Source: Diphasiastrum complanatum (Eukaryota; Streptophyta; Lycopodiopsida; Lycopodiales; Lycopodiaceae). From it: a stretch of 64,000 bases of DNA. The translations under genes and the position numbers were made by a program. The stretch covers positions 43,722,733-43,786,732 of the forward strand of contig CM055102.1 in assembly GCA_029204225.1 (NCBI GenBank), written 5' to 3'. Shown here one piece after another: positions 1-11,341 of this stretch. Under the pieces are notes generated by a model. The model worked only from the letters and a program-made list of their open reading frames with translations, made no database searches and was not told where the DNA came from. The first letter of the stretch is position 1. Each line of letters starts with the position of its first letter.

Positions 1-87
1 TTTGTATGTGGTTTACTATCAAGAAGGTGATGCTTGCCAACATTTTTCTGGGTAATGATAATTGGCTTGTTTTGCTGTTTGCATCAG

Positions 88-1777
88 GAACTAAGGAGAT
101 TTCCAAATCTGCAATCTGAGATTGCAGCTGCAGCAACAGAAGCACTGGAAAAATTTCGCAGTGACAGCAAGAAGTTTGCTTTGAGATTGGTTGATATGGA
201 GGCAAGCTATTTGACTGTTGACTTTTCCGTAAACTTTCCCCAGGAAATGGAGAAAGCTGGAAATCCAGTAGGTCTTCATTGGATCGCTAATCTGAGGCCC
301 ATCTTCGTCGAATTGGTTGGTGCAAACTTGCTTTTCAGTCTTGCTGTTCATTTTCTAGGACTAATCACCTGTGACATTAGTGTACTTATGTCCAGGACAT
401 TTTTTTAATGCAGGGTCAAATGTTTCAGCATATGTTGGAATGGTGTGTGGACACTCTTTGCAAATCCATTCCAAAGGCAGCAGTTCATTGCCAAGTACGA
501 GAAGCAAAGCGTTCATTGTACTGGACAACTTTTACACTCAGATTGGCAAAAGAGAGGTACTAGGATCCAATATAATAGAGGCTTTGATATATATATATAT
601 AACATTCTAGAAATGGAAATAGATATCGATCGAAATAGGCCGATGAAAAGTGCAAATGTGTGATAGTTTGCGATTTGCTTGCTAATCATCATATGTAGGG
701 TATAGTACGCTTTCCTTCTCATTATAACGTTTGTATGCAGAATTCTAGAAAATTTCATCTGATGTTTGTATTAAAGAATATATTGTACAAAGTGGTAAAT
801 TCAGCTATATCTATGACGTATATGTCTGTCACATCAGCCCAACCTATCTCCACAACCTGTATTAATAAATAGATGAAGAACTAGAATTTGTGCATTGATA
901 GTCAGTGAGAAGCTCCAAATCACTATTCTTGCAAAACCTTTGATTGTGATGATTGTTGCTAGTGATTTTTTTTGTGTTGGAAAGCATATTTTTATTGGAG
1001 CTTCTTTTGTAATTGATTCAAAATTCTGCTCAATCAAATTTCTCAATGTTGGTAATTGATTAGCTCAGTAGCCATATTCAAATTGCAACTGCTGATTTTA
1101 GATGCAGTTGTGGACAACAACGACTAGCGTATTGTAGGTCAATTATAATTCAGAAGATGCTTCAGAGTGCATTTAAGTAGAATATTTGACTTATAATAGT
1201 TAAATTTCATCAACAAGTCGTCAAATCATCAGTCAACACCAAAGAGTGACAAATTTGAAGACTGCTATTGATAGAATTTTTAACCAAAATTGATGCTAGA
1301 TTTTCTCTCCTCAGTTTGGTAAAGCAGGTCAGTGATCAAGTTGAACAGGTAAAGGAAAACAACCTTAACCAAAATTCGAAAATGAAAGCAGGCTGTTTGG
1401 AGTTGCTTTAGATTCTTCTTCCACCTAATTTGCAGTTCTGCAGTAAATGTCTATGCTTGTAGAGGCATTTTATACATGTTGCTGAATGCCTTCAAAAGCT
1501 CACTATCATTTTTTTTGGCCAGGGAAAACAACTTGCACAACTCCTTGATGAAGACCCAGCTGTGATGGAACGACGGTCAGCATGTGCTAAACGTCTAGAG
1601 CTGTACAAAAATGTTCGTGATGAAATAGATGCTGTTTGTTTATGGAAAGTGAGCAAGAACTGTGCTATAAAATTATGTAAAATTGGAGGTGAAGGTTTGT
1701 CTTGTGCTTTTACACAAAGAATCACCCAAAGTCAAGATGAAGGAATTTGCTGTGATATAAATGCTCTGCATTGTTGA
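88..1777 (+). pseudogene. DRP1-like dynamin-related protein, 3' (GED) part, broken
   Basis: Matches the C-terminal GTPase effector domain of plant dynamin-related protein 1 (phragmoplastin family), which acts in membrane scission at the cell plate and in endocytosis. Three exons are visible. Exon 88-267 follows an intron ending in CAG and encodes ELRRFPNLQ...RLVDMEASYLTVDF. Exon 414-556 encodes IPKAAVHCQVREAKRS and LDNFYTQIGKRE. Exon 1523 onward encodes LLDEDPAVMERR and AKRLELYKN. All have plausible GT/AG ends. Breaks: the short exon encoding the THSIFDRYND-type segment of the family is absent between exons one and two. In exon two the conserved protein jumps frame near 450 (GSNVSAYVGMVCG is in a different frame from TLCKSIPKA) and again near 523. 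The last exon lacks the usual short end after EIDAV and reads on to a stop at 1777. The gene starts outside the window. I infer a pseudogene; sequence errors are the alternative. Confidence 0.8.
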
Positions 1778-3400
1778 TCAAGGAAGTGGGGGTATGCCAA
1801 CAGCTTATGCTATGTCCCTTTTTGCTCATCCTTTGTACATTTGAGCACCAGCAGCATTTCAAGGGTCGAACAGCTTTGGATTGAACAACTTTTTGTATAT
1901 GCATATATCTATGCACTGGCACTATCTCGTGTATCGGAGGCATGTATCATAACCATGAGTCTTATTGACTGTATTATAATTAATTCTTTTCCACATAAGT
2001 AAACATTTGTTTCATCTGAAAATCAAATCTGTAGTTGTGATTGCTTTTTTATTTACATGTAGCTACATTTATATCAACAACTGCGCATATTCAACTAAGA
2101 CTCAGACATCCATATGTTGGCTAGATGCTTTTAAATCTATTTTTTTTCACATGAAGTCCGTGATCAGAGAGACGGAGAGGTTCGTGTTTAAAATATGAGA
2201 GAGGGAGCGAGAGAGATCTGGTTGTCACATCGATTGATGTATTTAACTAGCTGATGAAATAAGGATGGTTTCACATGGAAGGGGGGCAAAGCTCATTTTG
2301 AAATATGCACTTACCCCCCAATTAGAAAGACGAGATCATTCCATGTAAAACCCCCCTTTTTTTTGAAGGTAAGTGCATTGCATTCTTAAATTCAAATTAT
2401 ATAAGTCTAGATAAGGCATTTATGTTTTTTATTGAGGGAGAGAAAGAGCCCACTAGTAGTGGCCACTCCAGATAGATGGTTGGGGTATTCCCCTTGGCAT
2501 GTTGACCTACCTCAAGCTAGCAGTTTTCAATTTCACCTAGAGGTAACTCCCCATCTCCTTGTGAAATGGGTGAAGGTCACTTCAAGTGGCCTCCACTAAT
2601 TATGAGATGTTTGGGCCCTTTGCACTTACCCCCACTCAATGTGAAATCAAAATTATGCAAAAAGTGCATATACATGCAACTGAGATTAAGGCTGGCTTGG
2701 CGGGGAGGGGTGCAGAGTGGATGAGCTTGCATGTCGACCGTCAAAGTAATCGGCATCATTTTTCTAATTTTTGTTTGAATCATGTGCATGCACCAATATT
2801 CTTTAGTATGGATGAAGTTTATTATTATCAAAACATCGTGGAGATATCCTCATGTTCAGTAGTCTTTTGTTTTATAGGGCATTGCTCATTTGCCAAGAGT
2901 ATCAAACGCTCGAGTGACAATGATATGAATTAAGTTGGGAGTTGTTGCCGTTGGCTCTCAAGTGTTACAACAGGAACCTATGTTTTGTCTATCGTGATAC
3001 TATGTTCAAATGTTCTAGTGGGCCAAAGTAAAGTTTGCTCCTCTCCTAATTACAGGCACCATTGTTTTGGTGGGGATGCATGTGAGCTTATTGCTTTGAT
3101 AAGTTGTTCTTATGGAGTTTTTAATGAGAAGAGCATTTATATGGGATTATATAATTCTTGTTATTTTTATATAATGATTGGCTCATCAAGTTGTCACTTC
3201 CTTGAATCATCGTGACCCTCATGTCATCAACAATTGAGTTGATGTTGATTGGCATGTGAAAAATAATATGGATGAAGATATGGAAGCCAATCAAGAGCCA
3301 ACAATCAACAACTTGATTCAAGAACAAACTTAATCATTGGCAATACTATAGATGTACTAGAACAAATAGCTTAGGACCCTTAAATCCTTGGTGGACTTCA
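1778..3400. other. Intergenic, no gene recognised
   Basis: AT-rich DNA with only short chance frames. A C-rich patch at 2280-2375 holds two interleaved inverted pairs: AAGGGGGG with CCCCCCTT, and ATGCACTTACC with GGTAAGTGCAT. It could be a remnant of a small inverted-repeat transposon, but no outer terminal repeat or target duplication was found. Confidence 0.5.
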
Positions 3401-3419
3401 TGTATAAGTATGCAAAGTG

Positions 3420-3700
3420 TCTCTTGCTTTCTACCATGTTAGTCCTCCATTGGAGTTGCTACTTTCTTGCACATATCCATATTGAACTTTTTAATAATTG
3501 AAGTAGCATACTTGGATTGACTAATGAAGCTATAAATACAAGGTCTAATTACTAGAGCGCCCAAAATCTAGTGTAAGGGACCTAGATCTTGCATTTAAAA
3601 CTCTCTACACAATGCCATCTTAGCTTCATCAATGAGATTGGCATTGTTTCCACAAAATATTACATCATCTACATAAAGTACAAGAATTACAATGTCACCA
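3420..3700 (-). pseudogene. Ty1/copia reverse transcriptase fragment
   Basis: Read on the minus strand, this stretch gives LVLYVDDVIFCGNN, the copia reverse transcriptase catalytic box (YVDD), followed at the usual distance by a region like KYATSIIKKFNM..CKKVATPM, which is typical of the segment between RT and RNase H. Stop codons and frame shifts interrupt it, and no LTR could be assigned. It is a short dead fragment, unrelated in orientation to the solo LTR just downstream. Confidence 0.75.
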
Positions 3701-4044
3701 TCCAAAACCCCACTGGATGGGAGAGAACCCCCAATGAATAACATTTTGAGCCTCCTCCTATATGGAGATTTATTGCCTCTAATGTTATTGTTAGGAAATA
3801 TTTGTTAACCAAAAGCAATATGAAGTCAACTTAGTCTAACTTGGATTAAGAGGATCTAGATAGTTCAACAATGTATCTTGGATCAAAGGATCTACATAGT
3901 TCAATAATCTATCTCTCCTTGCATCGATATCACTTTCTCTTTGAATTGATAATTATTTCCATCATCTAGAAGGGTATAATTTCTAAAAGTCCATGATACT
4001 CCTATTTGAGCTTATCCCTTTTTCTCTTTGGCAATTCGACTTTT

Positions 4045-4199
<155 letters not shown>

Positions 4200-4308
4200 G
4201 GGCTCTGTTACATACATATATCACTTTAATCGCTTCGCAAGCCTCTGTGGAATGTAAATGTTGCGTACTAACCTTATTTACTAGTGGGGGCAAAAAAAAT
4301 GTCTTACT

Positions 4309-5045
4309 TGTGAAGAATTGAAAAAGATTATCTATGTTAGATATAGGGGTCTTATGTTTTTTACATCAAACATCTAGGTGTAGGATGTTGATAGGAATAA
4401 ATTTGGCATAGATGGCAAATTATGCATTTCCACTTGTAATGCCACTATTGAGCCAAAATATAGTAAGAGGCTAAACACGTGCCAATTAGAGTGTAGACAA
4501 GTGTAAAGCTTTTGTTTGATGAATTCCAAGAGGTCCAATAGGATTTAGAGGTGGAACCTTGTGAGGTCCAATAGGAAATTGAGGTGTGCTTGAATATAGT
4601 CCAATAGAATTAAGAGGTGCATGGATCAATGGTCCAATAGGATCAAGAGGTGACAAAGTATGGTCCAATCATAGTTAAGCATAGTGGTAGCTTGTGGATC
4701 TACTAGTATCATTGTACTCCTTATTTTGGATCTAATTGATTTGGTGATTTCATGGATTTTGTGAGTTATTGGATTTCTAGCTTTCTCTCTCTACTCGAGA
4801 GCTCATGATGCTTTTTCTCTCTCTACCCGAGGAGAGCAGCTTGTTTTTACTTAGATTATTTTTTGAATACTTCTCACACGTGTGAGTGAGAGTTGGAAGT
4901 GATTGAATGCATGTAGTAGTGTGTTTTTGCCATAGATTCAAAGATAGATCTTGAATCTCAATCTAGTCTTGATCTTGGTGCATCTACACACCTTAGGAGA
5001 TCACAAGTACATGTAGTGGACAGTCCACACGTGTGAAATTCAACA
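4309..5045 (+). mobile_element. Solo LTR of a Ty1/copia family, TTACT target duplication
   Basis: The 737-bp sequence begins TGTGAAGAATTG and ends TTCAACA. It is flanked on both sides by the 5-bp direct repeat TTACT (4304-4308 and 5046-5050), the signature of an intact LTR insertion. It is about 96% identical by eye to the LTR at 10596-11329, which is followed by a Met-tRNA primer site, so the family and orientation are clear. The internal region and second LTR are gone, as expected after LTR-LTR recombination. It carries CACACGTGTG palindromes at 4875 and 5026 and a 33-bp minisatellite at 4530-4660. Confidence 0.92.
4530..4660. repeat. 33-bp tandem repeat inside the LTR
   Basis: Four degenerate copies of a unit starting GGTCCAATAGG, followed by a partial fifth (TGGTCCAAT). 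The period is 33, 33, 33 and about 30 bp. The same array occurs in the other LTR copy (about 10817-10947). Because 33 bp is eleven codons, it creates a 60-residue Pro-rich minus-strand frame in both LTRs; that frame is not evidence of a gene. Confidence 0.9.
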
Positions 5046-5050
5046 TTACT

Positions 5051-7236
5051 ATGATAAAAGACTCCACATAATAGAAAAAGTTTTTTTTTTTTTAAAATGG
5101 TGGGAAAGTTGTGAATCTTTCAATTGCCAGGATCTGTGCACATTATGGACAGTTATTCTAAAAGTGAGCAGCAATTTACACTTAGTACACCTAAGTGTCC
5201 TCTGGTTCTATAAAGAGGGAAATCACACAACCCTATTCACTTTTCCTCATGCTTTCTTACTCTCTCTCTCTCTCTCTCCCTCATTCTTGCTCTACTGGTG
5301 CTCTACCATACGGTGATTGAAGAGAAAGCTCGTGAGGCTATTGGAAAAGCGAGCGTGGGAATGATAATGCAAACAAAGGTGAGAATGATTTGTGGAATGG
5401 TAGCTTGCTGATTATGAAGAATGTATGTTGTGCTTTATGATTAGGAATGGGGATGCTTACTACTTGTTGTGATTATCGTTGTGTAGTAGCAAGTATTGGC
5501 TTGCAAAATTGTGATTGGATACCCTTGCAATCAAGCGCTGCCTCAAGGAGCAGTAGTGGGCATTCTTATAGGTATTTTCTCAACCTCTGTTGATCTATGG
5601 TTGGCGTTGGACAGCAATCCAGATGTTGGCAATAATTATCACATTTTATGAATGAGTGTAGTCACTGGCCAGCACTCTTCTGTAACGGATTTGGTCGCTG
5701 GCCAGTGCTAGTTTTTGGAAAGAATATTCATTTTGCTACTACGATTTAGCAGTGCCTTGCATGCAAGCAAAACTCCACGCATTTTTCAGTATGGAATGAC
5801 AGTAAAAGTGCGATGGACCGTTGTCCTTACATATAGGTTTCGATGATACCAATGGTTATAGCTTATATGCAGTTGATAAGAGTACTCTTTCTATACTCCA
5901 TTGGCTATAACTTGCTATGATTGATTGCTCCGAATGATTGCTCTGGTAGGATGATAGAAACTATGATGATAGCTGCCTCTGATAACAAGTCTAATGGCTT
6001 CTAAAGAATGTAGCATGAAGAAAGCTTGGCTTGATAGTATCTTTCTGAGAAGACATGTGCACAAAAATTGATAATCTGTATATCATGGATATGGTGAGGA
6101 ATGAAATGCTCTTGAAAAGCTGAATGTTAAGTTAATAATTTTCGGGAAGACGATGGATTAGCTATTGGTAAAGACTATGAGGTTGGTAGAAGTACTCTAT
6201 GCTTAACACAATACTTTCAGTTTGAATCTTCTAGCACGTAGGTGATTCGTTTAAACAGCTGAAGATGGATAGTTTGCAAGAGATGACTTCGCCTATCATT
6301 TAGGTACGATGCTATACGGAACTTCACCAATACGGTGGGTAGCCTTACTCATTACTACGAGAAATCTTATACATACATGATAATACTGCAAATGCTTCCT
6401 ATAATGGTACTAATTAATAGATCTAGAAAAGTCTGATCTTATGTGCGTTAAAGTGGACATGAGCTTGTGGTTTTTGTAAAATGAATTTCTCCTGCATCCT
6501 AAGTCCGGTTATGATAAGTAAAGTCATGTACTCATATAGGGCTCGACCATGGTACACTTGAATGGCATGGATTTGCCCAAGTTGTTCGGTGCTTGGACTC
6601 CTGGAAAACGGTTACGGGATATCCATGGGGGCTAGTATAGCACGCAGGTGCTCTAGTACCTAGCGTTGTTGCCATAGTCATGTCTCTGTCCATCAGTGTA
6701 GTGAAAGGTAGTTGCTTCACATGTAAAGTGTAGATGTGAACCTAATACATTCCTTTTGCTCTTGTACTGATCAGTATGGCTTGTGCCCTGATACGGCTTC
6801 GTTAAAGGGTGGAATGTATTGCTAAGTGATGAAGTAAATGATTGGAAAAATTGGACGTACTTGTTATAAATGCAATTTAGCTGATAAAGTAGTGAATCTT
6901 GTTTCGGACATGGATAACAACTGATGCTCAACTATGACACCTGTCTTCCTCACACGACTAACTTGTACGATTTTGTTGTGTGGGATGGTGGCAAGTAACA
7001 GCTGGGCGTCTTATAACTTGCTTCGCTTTAAACTTTATACAGCTGTATTTTTGTTATGCTATAAATTGAAGGGTTCAAAGGGTATGGTCTTGACTTGTCA
7101 AGAGAGACTATGTGAAATCTTGTTACTCTCTCTCTAGCATCTCTGATGCCACCCCGACTACCCTTTGGTCGAGGTAGTACCAAACCTTTACCTTTACTTG
7201 TATTTTATGGCTAACCAGGTCTGTTGTATAGTGTAG
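5051..7236. other. No recognised gene; promoter-like TATA plus CT-rich tract near 5208
   Basis: No protein similarity was seen. CTATAAAG at 5208-5215 is followed about 45 bp later by a CT-rich stretch (5258-5280), which resembles a plant core promoter and 5' leader or the R region of an LTR. No primer site or second LTR was found nearby. It may belong with the unknown coding block that begins near 7240, but that link is inference. Confidence 0.3.
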
Positions 7237-8145
7237 TCCACAGGATGGTTTCATGATGCAGTGACTCTTGGCTATGGGGAGCCCCTTCCTCCTCCTAGTC
7301 CTTTTGTTCAGACTATTATATGTTGCATGAAGAAAGTTGTTGAAGTTCGCAAATTGATTACTGCTTATGATATGACTACTTGCAATGATGTTGGCCCAGA
7401 TGATAAAATTCTTTGCCTTGTTGATTTGATGTGCATCATGGATTGGATCAAAATTTATACGAATTTTATTAAAAAGAAGAAAACCCTTAGCATGGTTGAA
7501 AAAATTTATATGGACCTCTCAAACTATGTTGAACGAATTGTTGCTGAAGAAAAGTTCTGTAATAAACATATTCGGAAAGTATTTGCTTGCCTGGAAAAAG
7601 AAAATGGTGACTCCTCTATTGATACCCCTGTTCCTACTACTGCTCCTACTTCACCTCACCCTTTGATTTTTACCGAAGACCTTGATGAAGACAATGCTTC
7701 TCAGTTAGAGTCCTTCTCACAAGAAATCTGTGATGTGGGAAATCAATCTGCCTTTGAATTTTGTCAGGCCAATAGTTGCCAAGTACCATTGGTACAAAGT
7801 TGTATCATTGAGTTTAAATCTGCAAAAACTGCTTATAAACTTTGGAGCCTTCCCTCTATCAACTTCCTAGCACCTATCTCTATTGAGCTCTGGATCGCTC
7901 TTCCTCATCTCACTGATGTAGAAGTCCAAGCGTGCAAGCTTGCTGCTTTGCATAAGAATCATTCTTTTGATACTCCTATTGCCTTTGATACTGTCATCAA
8001 GATGAGCAGATTTGAACCTTCAAGATGTCCTTTTGAGCAGACCTGGTCTAAAACTAGAGGCCATTTTGACACTGGCTTTAACAGAATGAACCTTCATCAA
8101 GCTAAAATCTGGAACTGGAAAAGAGCTTTCTTTAAGTGCAGATGA
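7237..8145 (+). CDS. Unrecognised protein-coding block, main ORF (about 300 codons)
   Basis: A continuous frame of about 300 codons, the longest in the first 12 kb that is not repeat-derived. It has no ATG at its 5' edge: the frame opens after a stop at 7234-7236, and a possible 3' splice site (GTCCACAG) sits at 7243, so it may be an internal exon. The first in-frame ATG is at 7327. Visible features are a Pro-rich start (LPPPSPF), a Lys/Glu-rich helical segment, a Ser/Thr/Pro-rich acidic linker (TPVPTTAPTSP, then an EDLDED cluster), and a C-terminal part rich in Trp, Phe and Cys (RCPFEQTW, NWKRAFFKC). I recognise no gag, polymerase, integrase, transposase or host domain. The stop at 8143-8145 is followed by more coding-like sequence, so the block is probably damaged or spliced. 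Confidence 0.45.
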   Translation, partial: STGWFHDAVTLGYGEPLPPPSPFVQTIICCMKKVVEVRKLITAYDMTTCNDVGPDDKILCLVDLMCIMDWIKIYTNFIKKKKTLSMVEKIYMDLSNYVERIVAEEKFCNKHIRKVFACLEKENGDSSIDTPVPTTAPTSPHPLIFTEDLDEDNASQLESFSQEICDVGNQSAFEFCQANSCQVPLVQSCIIEFKSAKTAYKLWSLPSINFLAPISIELWIALPHLTDVEVQACKLAALHKNHSFDTPIAFDTVIKMSRFEPSRCPFEQTWSKTRGHFDTGFNRMNLHQAKIWNWKRAFFKCR

Positions 8146-8221
8146 GGTGATAAATGCAAAAACAATTCTTCTATCATATGGTTTGATCACTCTATCTGGT
8201 ACATAATGAATAATCTTTCCA

Positions 8222-8660
8222 TTTTTTTTTCTTGGTGCGTCTCTGCAAAATCAGCTTAATGCCTTCTTCCTTTGGTTGCATAAACCTGCTAGAGAGGTTG
8301 TCAAGTCCCACCTTGTCTTTCTGTATTTCCAACAATACATGATTGATGCTGCCATTGAACTTTCCATAAACCCTACTGCTAAGCTCCTTGCACACTTTGG
8401 CGATGTTGAAAACGTTTAAGAAATTGAACGCCTTTTGAAAAAAACCCCTTTTTTACCTTCCAAGACATATACTTTCTGAAAACTAGCAAAAAAACGGGTT
8501 CCTTCAATTTGAACAATCCAAGCTCAGTCATATCAGGTAGTGGCAATAACAGGAAGAGAAAGTACTTTCCAAACAAAGGCAAAGAAGGGCAAAGCAGTGG
8601 TGGTAAGGGGGATCTTCCTATCAGAAAGCTGAACTTTTACCGTGATTGATCCATGTGTAG
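8222..8660 (+). pseudogene. Continuation of the unrecognised coding block, frameshifted
   Basis: From about 8229 a coding-like frame reads LGASLQNQLNAFFLWLHKPARE, then a helical stretch (HLVFLYFQQYMIDAAIELS), stopping at 8417. The same frame resumes as EIERLLKKTPFLPSK. Across homopolymers (AAAAAAACCCC then TTTTTT, 8438-8455) a second frame gives a basic, Ser/Gly/Asn-rich tail (SGSGNNRKRKYFPNKGK). The homopolymer runs look like frameshift sites. The product is unknown. The low-complexity basic tail would suit a nucleic-acid-binding region, but that is only inference. Confidence 0.4.
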
Positions 8661-8743
8661 GAGGACATAGAAGAAACAAGGATATTGGAGGTCAGCAATA
8701 CTGATAGACGATGACTAGTGGTTAGAAAAGACAAAGGGAAGTT

Positions 8744-9285
8744 TTTTTTTTGCATTTACGTTATTATAACAGATGCTTTGAGAGGATTGATGTTAAACGA
8801 TTATATGTTGAACCCTTGCTTCAGATTTTTGGTCATATTGATGAGACTTTTGAGCTTATTCTGTTTGGTTGGTCTTACTTTCCACATTTGAAGAATGAAT
8901 GGTATAAACTTTTTCAAGTTTTTTGTGATTTCGATGTTGACACCATTCCACCTTGTACTTGCGCTGACAATAAACGTTTTAAGGAAGAAATTTGGCTTTG
9001 GTTAGACTGTCTAGTCCAGATTTTGCCCCGTTTTTGAAAGAAAATAATAATAAACTAGACATGGCTATGGTTAAGATCTAAGATTTCCACTTTACAAATT
9101 TCTCATAGTCCAAGTCGTAACACTCGTTCATACAAAAGTAATCCTGAGTCTTATGGTCTCCATATAGAATCAGATGGCATTCTAGTTAACAATGAAGAAG
9201 AAGATGCATCCTCTACATCATCTGGCTCATCCATGTATACTGGAGATATTGATGGATATGATAGTCACCTACTTTTTATTTAACA
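8744..9285 (+). pseudogene. Third part of the unrecognised coding block
   Basis: A 95-codon frame (8750-9037) encodes an aromatic-rich segment (LRYYNRCFERIDVKRL, LILFGWSYF, EIWLWLDCL) and ends PRF-stop. After a short gap, another frame (about 9080-9285) encodes a Ser/Asn/Glu-rich acidic C-terminus (NNEEEDASSTSSGSS). With the two preceding parts this makes about 2 kb of collinear plus-strand coding-like sequence. It may be an old gene, an unknown mobile element ORF, or an integrated viral sequence. No diagnostic motif separates these options. Confidence 0.35.
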
Positions 9286-10595
9286 TATTTTAAACTCAAA
9301 ATTGACAAAAATTGTATACTTTTTAAATTTTGTAATGAGCCTCAAAATTAAAAAATGCTCATATTTTGTAGCCATATTTTGAAAGTCTTTATACGTGCGC
9401 ATATGAAATTTCAAAAGGACATAAAAAATAGAGTTTAAAAAAAATATTGACCAATATTCCAAATGTTTCTCCTAAGCTCGCAAACTTTTTCACTCAACTT
9501 GCAACAGTGTTAAGAGCCAAAAAGGATAGATATTTCTCGTGATAGAGGAAGCAACGATATTGCATAGTTTTGTAAATGGGTATTATGGTACGGTTTAGAG
9601 TAACTACATCCATGTATGGATTGTTTTCCATTTCAATTGTGTGGATTTTTTGTCTTGTGGCCAATTTTGAACTTAGGTTCACTTTGAAATGATGTGCTAG
9701 CATTTTGCATTTCACATGAGGGGTTCAGGTGTAAGGTTTATAATTTTGAGCTCTAGGATATATTTGAATGATGTGTTGTCTTTGCAATGTTGGAATCTAA
9801 GCTATAATAACCATTCTAAATAAGATCATTGGTTGTGACTCAGCTGGTTGCATATGATCATTGTTAGCAAAAACATGTACTCCAAATGATTCTATTTTGT
9901 TGTAATTTTGATGTACATGGTATAGACTTGACTTTGGGCAACACTACAACAAGACGTGTGATTTCCAATGCTTTTTTTGAGCGTTTTTTTTTAAGATAGA
10001 ATTTAAAATGAGTTGCGGGGGGAATGGAAAGCTCGAGCATCGGGTGGCATTCCACCTAATTGTAAACCTTGTCTGTGAGCTCATTTCTGGCCCTATTTGC
10101 CCTACCTAGGTTAGGATCAAATCTGCGGCCTTTTGAGATATCTACCTATGGCCATCTGTGCCTATGTTTTCAAACCTGTGAAGTATGGCATCTGCTTGTG
10201 GCCCTTTGTCAAGGTTTTCTAGCGACCTACAAACCCTACAACGCTTGTTTACCTGAGTGATCAATTGTCTACCTCATTACTTGGCAAAGGACAAAAGCAA
10301 AGTGGCAAACATAGTAGAATCGATTGCAACATTCATGACTAGCACTTCTTCGCTTTCCGGCTACATACATATGCGCTCACAAATAGGTATGGCTTTATCT
10401 ATTTTTAGTTCGTTTCATCTATGTCATTTATGTAACCATTTATTTTTCGTAAGCACTTCTTGTCAGTTGGAGTATGTTTAGTTGCAATTTATGCTAGTTT
10501 CCATACCAGTTAACGAATGGGTTCGTAGTGTATTAGTAACTTGATTAATATTGTGAATCATAGTTGATCTAAATATTCATTCGACGTGTTTGAAA
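9286..10595. other. AT-rich, no gene; CACTA-like terminus at 9942
   Basis: No coding similarity was seen. CACTACAACAAG at 9942, followed by ATTTCCAATGC, resembles the end of a plant CACTA (En/Spm) transposon. No matching inverted end or 3-bp target duplication was identified, so this may be one end of a deleted element or chance. Confidence 0.3.
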
Positions 10596-11329
10596 TGTGA
10601 AGAATTGAAAAAGATTATCTATGTTAGATATAGGGGTCTTATGTTTTTTACATCAAGCATCTAGGTGTAGGATGTTGATAGGAACAAATTTGGCATAGAT
10701 GGCAAATTATGCATTTCCACTTGTAATGCCACCATTGAGCCAAAATAGAGTAAGAGGCTAAACTTGTGCCAATTAGAGTGTAGACAAGTGTAAAGCTTTT
10801 GTTTGATGAATTCCAAGAGGTCCAATAGGATTTAGAGGTGGAACCATGTGAGGTCCAATAGGAAATTGAGGTGTGCTTGAATATAGTCCAATAGAATTAA
10901 GAGGTGCATGGATCAATGGTCCAATAGGATCAAGAGGTGACAAAGTATGGTCCAATCATAGTTAAGCATAATGGTAGCTCGTGGATCTACTAGTATCATT
11001 GTACTCCTCATTTTGAAGCTAATTGATTTGGTGATTATATGGATTTTGAGTGTTATTGGATTTCTAGCTTTCTCTCTCTACTCGAGAGCTCATGATGTTT
11101 TTTCTCTCTCTACTCGAGGAGAGCAGCTTGTTTTTACTTAGAATATTTTTTGAATACTTCCCACACGTGTGATTGAGAGTTGGAAGTGATTGAATGCATG
11201 TAGTAGTGTGTTTTTGCCATAGAATCCAAGATTGATCTTGAATCTCAATCTAGTCTTGATCTTGGTGCATCTACACACCTTAGGAGATCACAAGTACATG
11301 TGGACAATCCACACATGTGAAATTCAACA
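10596..11329 (+). mobile_element. 5' LTR of a Ty1/copia element
   Basis: The 734-bp LTR has TG...CA ends (TGTGAAGAATTG to TTCAACA) and is the same family as the solo LTR at 4309-5045. The Met-tRNA primer site TGGTATCAGAGC follows directly at 11330-11341, fixing it as a 5' LTR on the plus strand. It contains the 33-bp minisatellite and a CACACGTGTG motif at 11162, with a variant (CACACATGTG) near 11310. No matching 3' LTR was found in the window. Confidence 0.92.
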
Positions 11330-11341
11330 TGGTATCAGAGC
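11330..11341 (+). promoter_or_regulatory. Primer binding site, initiator Met tRNA
   Basis: TGGTATCAGAGC abuts the LTR end and is the standard primer site for minus-strand DNA synthesis in plant Ty1/copia elements. Confidence 0.92.

Noticed and set aside
4486-4668. Conserved 60-residue Pro-rich minus-strand ORF, repeated at 10773-10955
   Set aside because: Conservation is explained by the two LTR copies, and the repeat structure by a 33-bp minisatellite (eleven codons).
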